Program-made: the position numbers and the translations under genes | Notes under the pieces: generated by a model | Databases searched by the model: none | What the model was told of the DNA's origin: nothing | The model's input: the letters and a program-made list of their open reading frames with translations, nothing else | Part shown: positions 1-8,250 of the stretch, one piece after another | How the letters are laid out: each line of letters starts with the position of its first letter | Position numbering within the stretch: position 1 is the stretch's first letter | IMG/VR virus record: IMGVR_UViG_3300025721_000041 | Span: 1 to 29,639 of that record | DNA length: 29,639 nucleotides | Reading direction: 5' to 3' (one strand) | From: a virus

Positions 1-970
1 GTAATACGTGAAAAATGTATTTCTTAAAGTCATTCCTACTATGCTGCTCACCGTTGTTAAATTGGCTAATAGTGGCGTGATGTAAGTGCTCAGGGAATTG
101 TAAGCATTATCGTAGTTTGTTTTTTCTGTTGTTATTCCAAATGAAACAGCCAGGGCATCGTTGATAGGTAATTCTCCCTGAATATCCGTCCATTCCTTCA
201 GTGTTGTTTTCTTCTCGACCGGAGTAAGGCTCGAATCACTCCCGATCTGATCCAATAACTGTTGAGCGTTCCACGCGTTTGTTACTCCCAGGGTTGCCTG
301 AGTCTGCGCCGTAGCTGCATTGGCGAGCGCTGAGTTGGCAGTTCCATTCGCCGTATTTGCTTGGGTCTGCGCCGCCCCTGCTGCTGTGTTTGCGGTATTT
401 GCAGTTGACTGCGCTGCTGCTGCGTTCGTGACTCCAAGATTCGCTTGCGTTTGTGCGGCGAGCGCATTTGCTACCCCGAGGTCTGCTTTGGTCTGAGCTG
501 TGGCAGCGTTCGTGACTCCAAGATTCGCTTTGACCTGCGCTGTCGCTGCATTCGTCACTCCAAGGGTCGCCTGGGTCTGCGCTGTCGCTGCGTTCGCGAC
601 TCCAAGGTTTGCCTGAGTTTGTGCCGTGGCGGCGTTGGTTGTTGCCGTTGTTGCTGATGTTTGTGCAGAATTCGCGAGTGTTCTAGCTTCGGCTGCAATC
701 GCATTTAGTAAGTTCGTTCTTGAGTCATAATAGGCTTTATAATTTGCTCGAAATGTGACCCCGTTGATATCGCTTGTCGTCGTCAGAACGGATAATAGTG
801 GATTGATATAGGTATTGAGTGCGCTGTACGCATTATCATACGTTGTTTTCTCGGTCGTGATTGCGAACGTGATAGCCTGGGCATCGTTCAGTATGACCTC
901 TGAAACAATGGAGTCCCATTCTTTTTTTGTGATTTGTTTTTCCTGGGCTGTTAGTTTATTGTCGTTTGTC
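1..970 (-). repeat. Duplicated 242-residue shaft module
   Basis: The module LTAQEKQITKKEWDSI with TTEKTTYDNAYSALNTYI (about 955-700) recurs as LTPVEKKTTLKEWTDI with TTEKTNYDNAYNSLSTYI (about 228 to the left edge). Each follows a 14-residue repeat array. The offset is about 726 bp (242 residues), so module plus array was duplicated as a unit and then diverged. Confidence 0.8.
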
Positions 971-2793
971 ATTTCTCCAAGTGCTGTATTCGCCGTCGAC
1001 GCATTTGTAACTCCCAGGTTTGCTTGGGTCTGTGCGGTCGCTGCATTTATGGTTGCGGTGTTTGCCTGCGTTTGTGCTGCGGCGGCGTTCGTTACTCCCA
1101 AGTTTGCCTGTGTTAGTGCGGCTGCTGCATTGGTTACTCCTGCGTTCGCCTGGGTCTGCGCTGTTGCTGCGTTCGTCACTCCTAGGGTCGCCTGGGTTTG
1201 TGCCGTAGCGGCATTTGTGACTCCTAGATTAGCTTGGGTCTGCGCTGTTACTACATTAGCTTCTGCTGTATTTGCGGCTGTCTGCGCTGCCGTCGCCGCC
1301 GCTAGAGCATTGCCCGCCGTCGTATTTGCGGCGCTCGGATCATATCCTGGGTCGAAGGTGCTTCCTGGTCCAATCTGTAGGAAGTCTGCTTTAATTTTCC
1401 CGGAGGTGATAAGGTCTGCGGTGAAGCCTGATCCATTCCCGAACGTTCGAAAATTCCATGATCCGTCGGGGTTCTTCGAGTTTGCTATCCCAAAGACTCC
1501 GCCGCCCAGCTTCATGGCCTTCGTCGCGGTGATTGGGTCCGGCGTATCATAGACCATAATTCCGTCATTAGCGCTAAATACTACATAGCCCCCGGCGGAC
1601 CGTAGCTCGCTGGTTAAGTCATAGATCGCTGGGTCGAGAACTGAAGGCACGAGGGCTGCTGCGTTATCCCAAATCCCCGCGTTATTTTGCACTTGTTGGT
1701 TCACTCGGTTTTGAAAGGCCTGATTCGATGCTAGATCCTGCCTAAAGTTACCTAGCACAATTTTAGTTTTATCAAACTCTAAATGATTCCTTTGGATCTG
1801 GATAACCCTGACAAATAACTGTAATGGTGGTACAAAATTATTATCAATAGCCACCACTACGTCCCCGATCCTTACAGCTTCGTGATCGTAACCCGGAGAA
1901 ATTTGTTCCAATGATACCGCGTCAAATTGGTAGCTAACTACAGGCACTTTGGCAATTTGTAGAGCTGCTTGGGTTTTAGTAAGTAACCCTGCAGGATCGG
2001 CTTCTTGGCTGTCGTCAAAGACGCCGAATCTATGCTTGATTCCCTTTATGCCGTACTGTGCTAGGGCTGCAACATCTTCAATATACTCTTTGCCTCCGTT
2101 GATAGACGCGAAGTTCAGACGAACTCCTTCAGTAGTCGCTTGGCCCCTTCCGTACATAGCGGTATAAAGGCCTGTAAAATCGACCTCGCGTTCTATCTTT
2201 AGCAGATCCTTGCCAAATACAAACTGTTTGCCCGTGGTATTTCCTCTTTGATCAACTAGGTCGACATATCTGTGAGTGATTATGTTGTTAGTAATATCTA
2301 TTCGAAACTGTAGCTCACCTTTCCAGGTTGCCGCTATTTGCTGTAAGCAAGCCAGCGCAGTTTGATAGCTGAAGACAGTGGTTTGGAGGCCAAGATTTAC
2401 GACGTTACCGACTTCCCATCGACTTTGTAAGAGTGCAGATGTTACGGCCAACCACGCCGAAGTTCCATCACCGCCCCCCGAAGGGACAATATCACCGAGC
2501 AACTCGTAAAACGCATGGTCGCAGAAGGCTTGCTTTATCGTGGCCGTATCATCTGTGTCTACGATCCGTTTTACCTCGAATAATTGCCATTCGGAGTCGA
2601 GGTCCTTGAAAGCCACTAGGCTGCCTTCTATCACAAATTGTGCGTCGGTATGGTCAGCCGGGATTGCAAATGTGAAGGTGTTTTCAAGGTTGATCTTCTC
2701 GTCGTGAACAGCGTTGAAAAAGGGACAGGCCGTCCCATCGTTAGAAAGGACAGCCTGAAGAACTTCGTTCTTGTCAAATACTAATAACCCCAC
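1..2793 (-). CDS. Tail-associated/receptor-binding protein, partial
   Basis: This frame is open from a GTG at 2793 to the left edge, at least 931 codons, so the C-terminus is missing. The GTG has GGAGGAAG eight bases upstream. Residues 1-400 match Tal/prophage tail endopeptidase-type proteins: MGLLVFDKNEVLQAVLSNDG, IPADHTDAQFV, GRGQATTEGVRL. A typical C-terminal block follows (GGGVFGIANS, DGSWNFRTFGNGSGFTADL, SGKIKADFLQIG, about 430-480). The rest is repetitive: 14-residue units like NAATAQTQANLGVT in two blocks (about 1330-975 and 690-283), alternating with a module beginning LTAQEKQITKKEWDSI. The baseplate end and receptor-binding head presumably lie beyond the edge. Confidence 0.9.
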   Translation of the reverse strand, partial: MGLLVFDKNEVLQAVLSNDGTACPFFNAVHDEKINLENTFTFAIPADHTDAQFVIEGSLVAFKDLDSEWQLFEVKRIVDTDDTATIKQAFCDHAFYELLGDIVPSGGGDGTSAWLAVTSALLQSRWEVGNVVNLGLQTTVFSYQTALACLQQIAATWKGELQFRIDITNNIITHRYVDLVDQRGNTTGKQFVFGKDLLKIEREVDFTGLYTAMYGRGQATTEGVRLNFASINGGKEYIEDVAALAQYGIKGIKHRFGVFDDSQEADPAGLLTKTQAALQIAKVPVVSYQFDAVSLEQISPGYDHEAVRIGDVVVAIDNNFVPPLQLFVRVIQIQRNHLEFDKTKIVLGNFRQDLASNQAFQNRVNQQVQNNAGIWDNAAALVPSVLDPAIYDLTSELRSAGGYVVFSANDGIMVYDTPDPITATKAMKLGGGVFGIANSKNPDGSWNFRTFGNGSGFTADLITSGKIKADFLQIGPGSTFDPGYDPSAANTTAGNALAAATAAQTAANTAEANVVTAQTQANLGVTNAATAQTQATLGVTNAATAQTQANAGVTNAAAALTQANLGVTNAAAAQTQANTATINAATAQTQANLGVTNASTANTALGEMTNDNKLTAQEKQITKKEWDSIVSEVILNDAQAITFAITTEKTTYDNAYSALNTYINPLLSVLTTTSDINGVTFRANYKAYYDSRTNLLNAIAAEARTLANSAQTSATTATTNAATAQTQANLGVANAATAQTQATLGVTNAATAQVKANLGVTNAATAQTKADLGVANALAAQTQANLGVTNAAAAQSTANTANTAAGAAQTQANTANGTANSALANAATAQTQATLGVTNAWNAQQLLDQIGSDSSLTPVEKKTTLKEWTDIQGELPINDALAVSFGITTEKTNYDNAYNSLSTYITPLLANLTTVSSIVGMTLRNTFFTYY
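283..690 (-). repeat. Second block of 14-residue (42-bp) repeats
   Basis: This second array of about eight units follows the same consensus, with changed units such as NAATAQVKANLGVT and NAATAQTKADLGVA, and a degenerate part (AQSTANTANTAAGAAQ). It lies about 726 bp from the first array, matching the spacing of the duplicated globular modules between the arrays. Confidence 0.85.
975..1330 (-). repeat. First block of 14-residue (42-bp) repeats
   Basis: About six units of consensus NAATAQTQANLGVT (42 bp) lie in tandem within the tail protein, for example at 1255-1214 and 1213-1172. The codons differ between units, so protein sequence is conserved more than DNA. Fourteen residues is two heptads, consistent with a trimeric coiled-coil shaft rich in Ala, Thr and Gln. 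Confidence 0.85.
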
Positions 2794-2809
2794 TTATGCT
2801 TCCTCCTTT

Positions 2810-3532
2810 TTACAGCCATCGGGCGTTATAGCTTACCACAGGTGTCGCAGCCCCTACTGGCGAAGGAGATATGACTGACGCTCCTGCGGGTATAGAGAAA
2901 AATCGGCTACTCAAATCAAGTTTGTCCATAACCCGCAGACCGTTGACTGTAACCTTACTCAAAGCCATGTCTATAACAAGGACATCGCCAATAATAAAGT
3001 TACGTACAATCCTTACATATAGCGCTGCTAACAGCACTTTGTACTCCGTAGCCGTAGCTGTAAATGTTGCTGTTATGATAGGGAATACGGGTGCTGTTCC
3101 TAGATTGTTAACTGCTAGCGCAGAGGAGGTTGCCACGATAGAGTAAGCATAGGGCTCGCATCGGAATATAAGCGTGAATTTACCCATTCCGGGAGTTTTC
3201 AATTTATCTAGTCCAACCACCCCGTCATATTTAACCCAGTAAAATTTGTCCGGTTCATCGTCAAAGATAAGCCGGACCTTTTGTTTGCTGTAAACCCATG
3301 CAGATATTTGGCGCTTAGTGGTCATTAGATCCACTGTGTTTGCTGTCAAGAATCCGCACTCGATCGGGATGATTCCATCAACCAGCTCCCTAGGAAACAT
3401 ATAACTTCCATCACGTCCGGGAACTTGGAGATAGGCGTCATTGGGTGCTGCTAAGACTGGCAGAACTTTACTCACCATGACTACCCCCAAAATACTACAG
3501 TGCTGGCCATTGAGGGTAAATCCTCTTTCCAT
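2810..3532 (-). CDS. Distal tail protein (Dit, SPP1 gp19.1-like)
   Basis: This 240-residue protein is a Dit-type distal tail protein, forming the ring that joins tail tube, tape measure and tip. It begins MERGFTLNGQHCSILG, with VPGRDGSYMFPRELVDGIIP and TTKRQISAWVYSKQKVRLIF, then RCEPYAYSI, which are family blocks of the N-terminal part. The C-terminal half is a beta-sandwich of ATEYKVLLAALYVRIV type and is short, without a carbohydrate-binding extension. Its ATG follows the tape measure stop directly. It is followed by the tail-associated protein. Confidence 0.94.
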   Translation of the reverse strand: MERGFTLNGQHCSILGVVMVSKVLPVLAAPNDAYLQVPGRDGSYMFPRELVDGIIPIECGFLTANTVDLMTTKRQISAWVYSKQKVRLIFDDEPDKFYWVKYDGVVGLDKLKTPGMGKFTLIFRCEPYAYSIVATSSALAVNNLGTAPVFPIITATFTATATEYKVLLAALYVRIVRNFIIGDVLVIDMALSKVTVNGLRVMDKLDLSSRFFSIPAGASVISPSPVGAATPVVSYNARWL

Positions 3533-6130
3533 TTAGCCACTCACCCCCAAGCTGTGCATCCTACCCTGTTGGAGACGAAACAGTTGTCTAGATATGACTG
3601 CTCCGTCCATGTGGAGATTAACCTGAATGGGTTGCGAAGATTCGCTTGGCTGGTTTTGCGTCTGCATGCTGGCCATAACGCCCCTCGTGACTTCCTGTGC
3701 GGTTTTCATCGCCATGTCTTGGCTAGTACTCGGCAGAGCCTTGTATTTTACGCCCATTGTCATATCTGTGGAAAGCCCCTGAATGGCTTGAGCCACTTTA
3801 AACTTGTTCTTTTCAATACCAGTAGCAAGCCCACCCATGAAATCAGGCATCCAACTTTCGTAGTCCGTTAAGGGGCCTTCGTCTGGCACACTGAAATGTA
3901 AATAACTCCTGATTTTATTAGCTACTCCAGATACTGCAGAACCAATCCTTCCAACCATCGCCTTGATACCGTTGATCATCCCCTGAATCATGTCAACGCC
4001 ATATGAGTACATCTTAGACGGCATACTTGTTATCCAACTCATGGCGCTCATAATTCCGTTTACGATTGTATTTTTAACTCCCGAAATAGTACCGCTAATA
4101 CCGTTTCTCATCGAGGTAAACATATTCGACCCTATATTAGATAGTTGACCAGGTAAACCCCTGAACCACGCCAGGAGCCCATTCCATATGTTTATAACTC
4201 CGTTGACTATACTTGAACCTATAGTCGTCGCCGTAGACTTCAGTGCGTTCCATGCTGTGGTAGCTGTTGATCTTAATTCGTTCCATACACCAACAAGCGC
4301 CGTTTTAATGCCTGTCCATGTTGCACTAAAAATAGTAGATACATCTGTCCATAATTTCATAAAAAACGCGCTGATAGGCTCCCAGTTTTTATAGACCACA
4401 AAGGCCAACGCGGCTAATCCGGCAATTACCGCGATCGCTATCCCAATTGGACTAATTAAAAATGTAAACACCGCCGCTAGGCCAGCTATAGCCGGAGTCG
4501 CCGCTGTTGCACCCACTGTTATCACTGCCATGGCTCCTGATACTGTGGCAATAGCCCCTGTAATAAAAGAAGCGGCTAAAATTAGCTTACCTACTATAAA
4601 TAACAGAGGCCCTATTGCACCCGCAATCAGCGCGAACTTAATTATCATTTCTTGCTGTGCCGGTGACATGGCAGCAAATCTACTCGTCAACTCTTGTAGT
4701 TTCTCAGCAAATGCTCTTATCTTCGGCAATAGGATATCACTTAGAGTTATTCCTATCCCCTCTAGGGCGCTTTTGAGCTTAGTTATGTCTCCCTTTGTGT
4801 TGTCTTGCATTGTTTCAGCCATCTTAGCTAAAGACCCTGTGCTTGCGTCTATGTTTCCCTGTAGGCTGTCGAACTCTTTACCCACTCCATCAACTAACGC
4901 TTGTAAGGTGGTTAGCTGAGTCTTGCCACCAATCATGGCGAGATACATATTCTTTTGTTCTTCCGTCATGTCTTTGGTTTTGTTTCCGACTTCTTTCAGG
5001 ACATTGCCCATTCCCTTAAATTTACCCGAGCTGTCGAACGCCTCGATATTTAGATCTGCCATTGCCTTACCAGCTTGCCCTGCTCCTGTGGTGAGGTTTA
5101 TCATTATGCTATTTAGGCTATTTCCGGCTTCGCTACCCTTCATGCCTCTGTTCGCCAATATACCTAATATGGCGTTAGACTCTCCGAGTGACACGTTAAG
5201 ATTTTTAAAAGTACCACCCGCGATAACAAACGCCTCGCCTAATTGGTCAACGCTTGTGTTACTCTTGGTACTCGCCATTGCCATCTTGTCTAAATACTCA
5301 GGCAAATCTTTAACCTCTAACCCTAACGATGACATACTATCTGTAACAATGTCGGACGCCCTCGCGAGATCCATGTTTCCAGCCTCGGATAATCGCAAAA
5401 TAGGCTCTAGACCGTCGATCATTTGTGTTGTATCCCAACCAGCTAGTGCCATAAAGGATAATGCGTTCGCCGATTCTGTCGCGCTTTTAGAGGTCTTAGC
5501 TCCCATTTCCTTGGCCTTGTCGGACAGTTTATTGAAATCTTCACCGGTAGCCCCTGATATGGCACTCACATTGCTCATTGCCGATTCAAAGTCCATACCA
5601 ACCTTAGCAGCCGCTGTCGCCACTCCCAACAAGGGCATAGTTATTCCAATCGCCAACGACTTCCCAATGCTTGTAAATTTCTTTCCTACCGCCTGTAGGT
5701 TCGCGGTTGTCCCTGCCATTCTTTCACTTAAATTGTTCCACGCAGATCCTTGTATTGCTAACTCTCTAGTAGTTTCAGCAATGGCAGTCTGTGTCCTCGA
5801 TAGAGCAGCATTGGCGTGGTTCAACCTTATCTCTAAATCTTGTGTCGCTCTTGCGTCCCTGCCCTTAGTTTCAACGCTTTTGTTATACGCTTCTTGGAGT
5901 GCATCAACTTTTTCCCTTTGTAGTTCTTCCTGCTTTGAGAGGTTTTCGGCTTTTAAGCGTAACCCGTCAATGCCTTTTGCATTCTCCCCAAGGGCTGCTG
6001 TGTTGGCTTTAAAGCTACTATCTAATAGTTTCAGCTGCTTGTTAATGCCAGTAATGCCTGTCGCAAACCCTGTTGAGTCTAAGCCTATAGAAACTGCAAG
6101 TGAACCGAGTTCATCTGCCATATCGTTCAC
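3533..6130 (-). CDS. Tape measure protein
   Basis: This 865-residue protein sets tail length. The N-terminal 130 residues are coiled-coil, beginning MADELGSLAVSIGLDSTGFA with EEQKLNL-like helices. A TP901-type core lies at about 170-420, including AKVGMDFESAMSNVSAISGA and SKSATESANALSFMALAGWD. Hydrophobic membrane segments occupy about 493-575 (KFALIAGAIGPLLFIVGKLI and following). The end has repeats of WNALKST and a SYLHFSVPDEGPL motif common to the family. GGAGGTGA precedes the ATG. It follows the chaperones as usual. An antisense frame of 404 codons over its 5' half is a shadow. Confidence 0.96.
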   Translation of the reverse strand: MNDMADELGSLAVSIGLDSTGFATGITGINKQLKLLDSSFKANTAALGENAKGIDGLRLKAENLSKQEELQREKVDALQEAYNKSVETKGRDARATQDLEIRLNHANAALSRTQTAIAETTRELAIQGSAWNNLSERMAGTTANLQAVGKKFTSIGKSLAIGITMPLLGVATAAAKVGMDFESAMSNVSAISGATGEDFNKLSDKAKEMGAKTSKSATESANALSFMALAGWDTTQMIDGLEPILRLSEAGNMDLARASDIVTDSMSSLGLEVKDLPEYLDKMAMASTKSNTSVDQLGEAFVIAGGTFKNLNVSLGESNAILGILANRGMKGSEAGNSLNSIMINLTTGAGQAGKAMADLNIEAFDSSGKFKGMGNVLKEVGNKTKDMTEEQKNMYLAMIGGKTQLTTLQALVDGVGKEFDSLQGNIDASTGSLAKMAETMQDNTKGDITKLKSALEGIGITLSDILLPKIRAFAEKLQELTSRFAAMSPAQQEMIIKFALIAGAIGPLLFIVGKLILAASFITGAIATVSGAMAVITVGATAATPAIAGLAAVFTFLISPIGIAIAVIAGLAALAFVVYKNWEPISAFFMKLWTDVSTIFSATWTGIKTALVGVWNELRSTATTAWNALKSTATTIGSSIVNGVINIWNGLLAWFRGLPGQLSNIGSNMFTSMRNGISGTISGVKNTIVNGIMSAMSWITSMPSKMYSYGVDMIQGMINGIKAMVGRIGSAVSGVANKIRSYLHFSVPDEGPLTDYESWMPDFMGGLATGIEKNKFKVAQAIQGLSTDMTMGVKYKALPSTSQDMAMKTAQEVTRGVMASMQTQNQPSESSQPIQVNLHMDGAVISRQLFRLQQGRMHSLGVSG

Positions 6131-6133
6131 CTC

Positions 6134-6600
6134 CTAGAAAACCTGATCTATGTACGCTCTTTTTTGCAAAGGATTTTGATCTCCGTTTTTGAAGGAAACA
6201 AGGTCCATGTACCAAGCTAGATCCATATCCTCAATGGCCGCTAAGGACCATCCTTGCTCAAGCAAATTGTTGTATAAGGTCTTTATCCAATCGAGTGGGG
6301 ATAATAAATCACCGCAGTCATTGCTATCCCCACTTACTTGTTTTTTCCCAAAGTACCGACGACTGCACCCATTATTTCGTTGATCTTTTCGACCATTTCA
6401 TCCGCATAGACTTCTTCGTAAAATTCATCGACGGTTATTTTATGGTCGAGTGCTTCACAGCAAAACTCGACCATTCCATCTAAGTCGCTTGAATTCATTT
6501 TAGTTAAATCTTTGTCCTGAGTAATTTGCAGGGCTTTCCTGAACGCACCGGCCTTTGCCCTTGGGAGCATTAACTTCTTTTCTCCAATTTCAATAATCAT
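6134..6600 (-). CDS. gpGT-like fusion by -1 frameshift
   Basis: After the slippery run at 6349-6340, the -1 frame is open for 68 sense codons and stops at TAG (6136-6134), giving a 155-residue fusion: 87 residues of gpG plus 68. The added part begins QVSGDSNDCGDLLSPLDW and contains WIKTLYNNLLEQGWSLAAIE, DMDLAWYMDLVSFKNG and RAYIDQVF. The pattern of a helix with L-x-x-x-G-W, then D-x-x-x-x-Y/W, is typical of gpT-like parts. The stop is 4 bases before the tape measure start. This is the normal gpG/gpGT arrangement between the tube and the tape measure gene. The fused part has no convincing start of its own. Confidence 0.85.
6334..6600 (-). CDS. Tail assembly chaperone (gpG-like)
   Basis: This 88-residue protein is a tail assembly chaperone of the gpG/gp13 type. 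It is mostly alpha-helical and acidic, beginning MIIEIGEKKLMLPRAKAGAF, with EFCCEALDHKITVDEFYEEV in the middle and ending TLGKNK. GGAGGG precedes its start. It is made in excess and coats the tape measure protein. The last codons contain the slippery run GGGAAAAAAC just before the TAA stop at 6334-6336, where a share of ribosomes should shift -1 to make the longer fusion. Confidence 0.88.
   Translation of the reverse strand: MIIEIGEKKLMLPRAKAGAFRKALQITQDKDLTKMNSSDLDGMVEFCCEALDHKITVDEFYEEVYADEMVEKINEIMGAVVGTLGKNK
6340..6349 (-). promoter_or_regulatory. -1 ribosomal frameshift site
   Basis: GGGAAAAAAC contains two overlapping canonical X-XXY-YYZ heptamers in the zero frame, GGGAAAA and AAAAAAC, right before the gpG stop codon four to six bases downstream. 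A stop close downstream favours slipping. A possible downstream stem is CTATCCCC and its reverse complement-like GTGGGGATAG region near 6290-6333. Confidence 0.85.
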
Positions 6601-6621
6601 TTAAATCCCTCCGTCCTAAAC

Positions 6622-6644
6622 TAAAAGAGGCCCGAAGGCCCCTT
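6622..6644 (-). terminator. Terminator after major tail protein
   Basis: AAGGGGCC (6644-6637) pairs with GGCCTCTT (6632-6625) with a TTCG tetraloop and one G-U pair, then TTTAG. The stable UUCG hairpin follows the abundant tail tube gene and precedes the chaperone genes, so it may reduce downstream expression. Confidence 0.7.
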
Positions 6645-6647
6645 CTG

Positions 6648-7532
6648 CTACGCTGTCGTGAAGTTTGTAATGTTTATTGTCGCTAAACGATTTCCGGCAA
6701 CATCAGTGACATTGGTTGTGCAAATTGCAATATACGGAGTTGCGGCAGTTAAGCTGGTCGTCGGATCAAGGGTTACGATCTTGTTCGCACCCGTTATGGC
6801 CAATGCACCTGAGACAATTGTTCCGTCTGTGCTCTTCATAAGGAAGAAGTTAGCCGCAGTAACCTTCAAACCATCAATGGCCTCGTTGAATGTCCATACC
6901 ATATTGGCGGTTACCGCTACAGCTGTTGCAGCGTCAGCTGGCGTGGTGATAACGGTCGGGGGAATTGTATCGGCATCTGGAATCGCGACCGCCGTGAACC
7001 AAGTTGAATCAATCGTGGCAGGACAGTTAGCGTCCGTAGTATCCACATGATATTCCCACATGCCGTTAAATTTCGTGGGCTGGAATATGGCAGATAGTTT
7101 AGGAACTTGGAAATCTTTCTTCCCTTCTTGCCCCTTCATTGAGTCGTCTGGCAAGTTAAAAATGCCCTTGTAGAGTACACCGTAGCGGAAACCTCCTCCG
7201 CTGAGGTTAGCCTTATACAAAACGGCTACATAAGGAGCAACGTCTGTGCTTTTGGCGTAGACTCCGCCAAGCGTGGCAATAGTTTGTCCTAAAAGAGTTG
7301 CCCTTTGTGCGCTCGTAAGATCAGCTTGGGTAACATCAACATCTGCGCTATCAAAGGAGGTTGCTTGGTCCCACAGGATATTCTCCGCATAGAGCCTTTC
7401 TGTGTTCTGTTTTGGTTTGACTCCAATTTCCTTGATGCCTGGATAATAGACAGGTATTTCAAAGGTCAGCTCTGTGGCATTGTCCAAGGTTAATGGGGCA
7501 ATGTATAATTTTTCTACACCAACGATTGGCAT
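6648..7532 (-). CDS. Major tail protein with C-terminal Ig-like domain
   Basis: This 294-residue protein forms the tail tube. Residues 1-175 match phi13-type major tail proteins, starting MPIVGVEKLYIAPLT, with PGIKEIGVKPKQNTERLY and GGFRYGVLYKGIFNLPDD. From about residue 190 (PPTVITTPADAATAVAVTAN) to the end is a bacterial Ig-like domain of the Big_5/SbsA type, ending DVAGNRLA and a last strand. Such domains decorate the outside of the tail and often bind weakly to sugars on the host. It is longer than simple tube proteins by about 100 residues for this reason. AGAGGAGAT supports the start. Confidence 0.93.
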   Translation of the reverse strand: MPIVGVEKLYIAPLTLDNATELTFEIPVYYPGIKEIGVKPKQNTERLYAENILWDQATSFDSADVDVTQADLTSAQRATLLGQTIATLGGVYAKSTDVAPYVAVLYKANLSGGGFRYGVLYKGIFNLPDDSMKGQEGKKDFQVPKLSAIFQPTKFNGMWEYHVDTTDANCPATIDSTWFTAVAIPDADTIPPTVITTPADAATAVAVTANMVWTFNEAIDGLKVTAANFFLMKSTDGTIVSGALAITGANKIVTLDPTTSLTAATPYIAICTTNVTDVAGNRLATINITNFTTA

Positions 7533-7546
7533 GAAATCATCTCCTC

Positions 7547-7867
7547 TTAATTCACGTAAACAAATCTCAGGACCTTATGGTAGATTTTTGTATCAACCTC
7601 AAACATTTCTGTGGCGTAGGTTCTACTGAGTCCTGCTCCTTCAAGTAAGGTTTTGGCCTGCTCCACAAGGGCCGTAAAATCACCGTTTGACCAAACATCA
7701 ACTTGCATATAAAAGCCTGTGGCAATCTCTTTGTTTTCTGCCCAGGCTTCTCCTTGCTCGTTGTACGTAAAAAAGGTTATATAAGTAGAAGCGGTACCCG
7801 CATACCTGAGGTTTGCTACAGGAAGGTTGAGAGGTTTGAGGGTATCCATTATCAATTTGTTAATCAC
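7547..7867 (-). CDS. Tail terminator/completion-like protein
   Basis: This 106-residue protein lies between gp10 and the major tail protein, where the tail terminator is encoded in siphoviruses. It starts with a GTG that overlaps the gp10 stop (GTGA). Segments include YAGTASTYITFFTYNEQGEA, FYMQVDVWSNGDFTALVEQ (an alpha-beta pattern common to such proteins) and KVLRFVYVN at the end. It probably forms a hexamer that caps the tail tube. The assignment is from position, size and secondary-structure pattern more than from a strict motif. Confidence 0.8.
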   Translation of the reverse strand: MINKLIMDTLKPLNLPVANLRYAGTASTYITFFTYNEQGEAWAENKEIATGFYMQVDVWSNGDFTALVEQAKTLLEGAGLSRTYATEMFEVDTKIYHKVLRFVYVN

Positions 7868-8250
7868 GACCCTAGCCCTTTCTTCAGTACCTTTCGTATA
7901 TTTTCAAGAGCTTGTGTTTTCTTTTGTTCATAGGCTGGCCCCATAAACGGTTTAGCGTGCATTTTGGACGTTCCGAATTCAGAAAACTTGAGATAAAATG
8001 CCTTGCTAACATCGCCTTTATCCAGGCCAATTAAAAGATACTTGATGCCGTTTTTTGTTTTTACCTTTCCTATCTTTAATTCAGCCTTTGCTTTGCCTGT
8101 TCTCACGGGTGCGTTCGCAACCATCTCGGAAAAGATTGGTTCTGCCCCAGCTCTTAAGGCTTTATTGGATAGTGTACTAACATTCGCACCTATGGCATTA
8201 AGCTTTGCTATGAGTTCGTCAACGCCAACGAGAGCTATCTCAGCCGCCAT
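7864..8250 (-). CDS. HK97 gp10-like head-tail protein
   Basis: This 128-residue protein is of the HK97-gp10/tail-component family. The motifs are LNAIGANVSTLSNKALRAGA, then VANAPVRTGKAKAELKIG, where APVRTG is the family hallmark, and KFSEFGTSKMHAKPFMGPAY near the end (F-x-E-x-G-T-x-x-x-x-A-x-P-F). It probably has a role in joining or completing the tail. The start at 8250 overlaps the end of the head-closure gene; longer frames do not have better sites. Its TGA overlaps the GTG of the next gene. Confidence 0.93.
   Translation of the reverse strand: MAAEIALVGVDELIAKLNAIGANVSTLSNKALRAGAEPIFSEMVANAPVRTGKAKAELKIGKVKTKNGIKYLLIGLDKGDVSKAFYLKFSEFGTSKMHAKPFMGPAYEQKKTQALENIRKVLKKGLGS

Noticed and set aside
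1-1330. A CRISPR array or diversity-generating retroelement from the regular repeats
   Set aside because: The repeats are in frame within a tail protein with no unique spacers; no reverse transcriptase or template/variable repeat pair is visible.
815-1552. A 245-codon repetitive plus-strand frame (FVTPRFAWVCAVAA units)
   Set aside because: It mirrors the 42-bp repeats of the tail protein on the minus strand; the repeats are explained by that protein.
4923-6137. A 404-codon open frame on the plus strand over the tape measure gene
   Set aside because: It is antisense to a confident gene, has no ribosome binding site, and its Ala/Ser/Leu-rich composition follows from the codons of the opposite strand.
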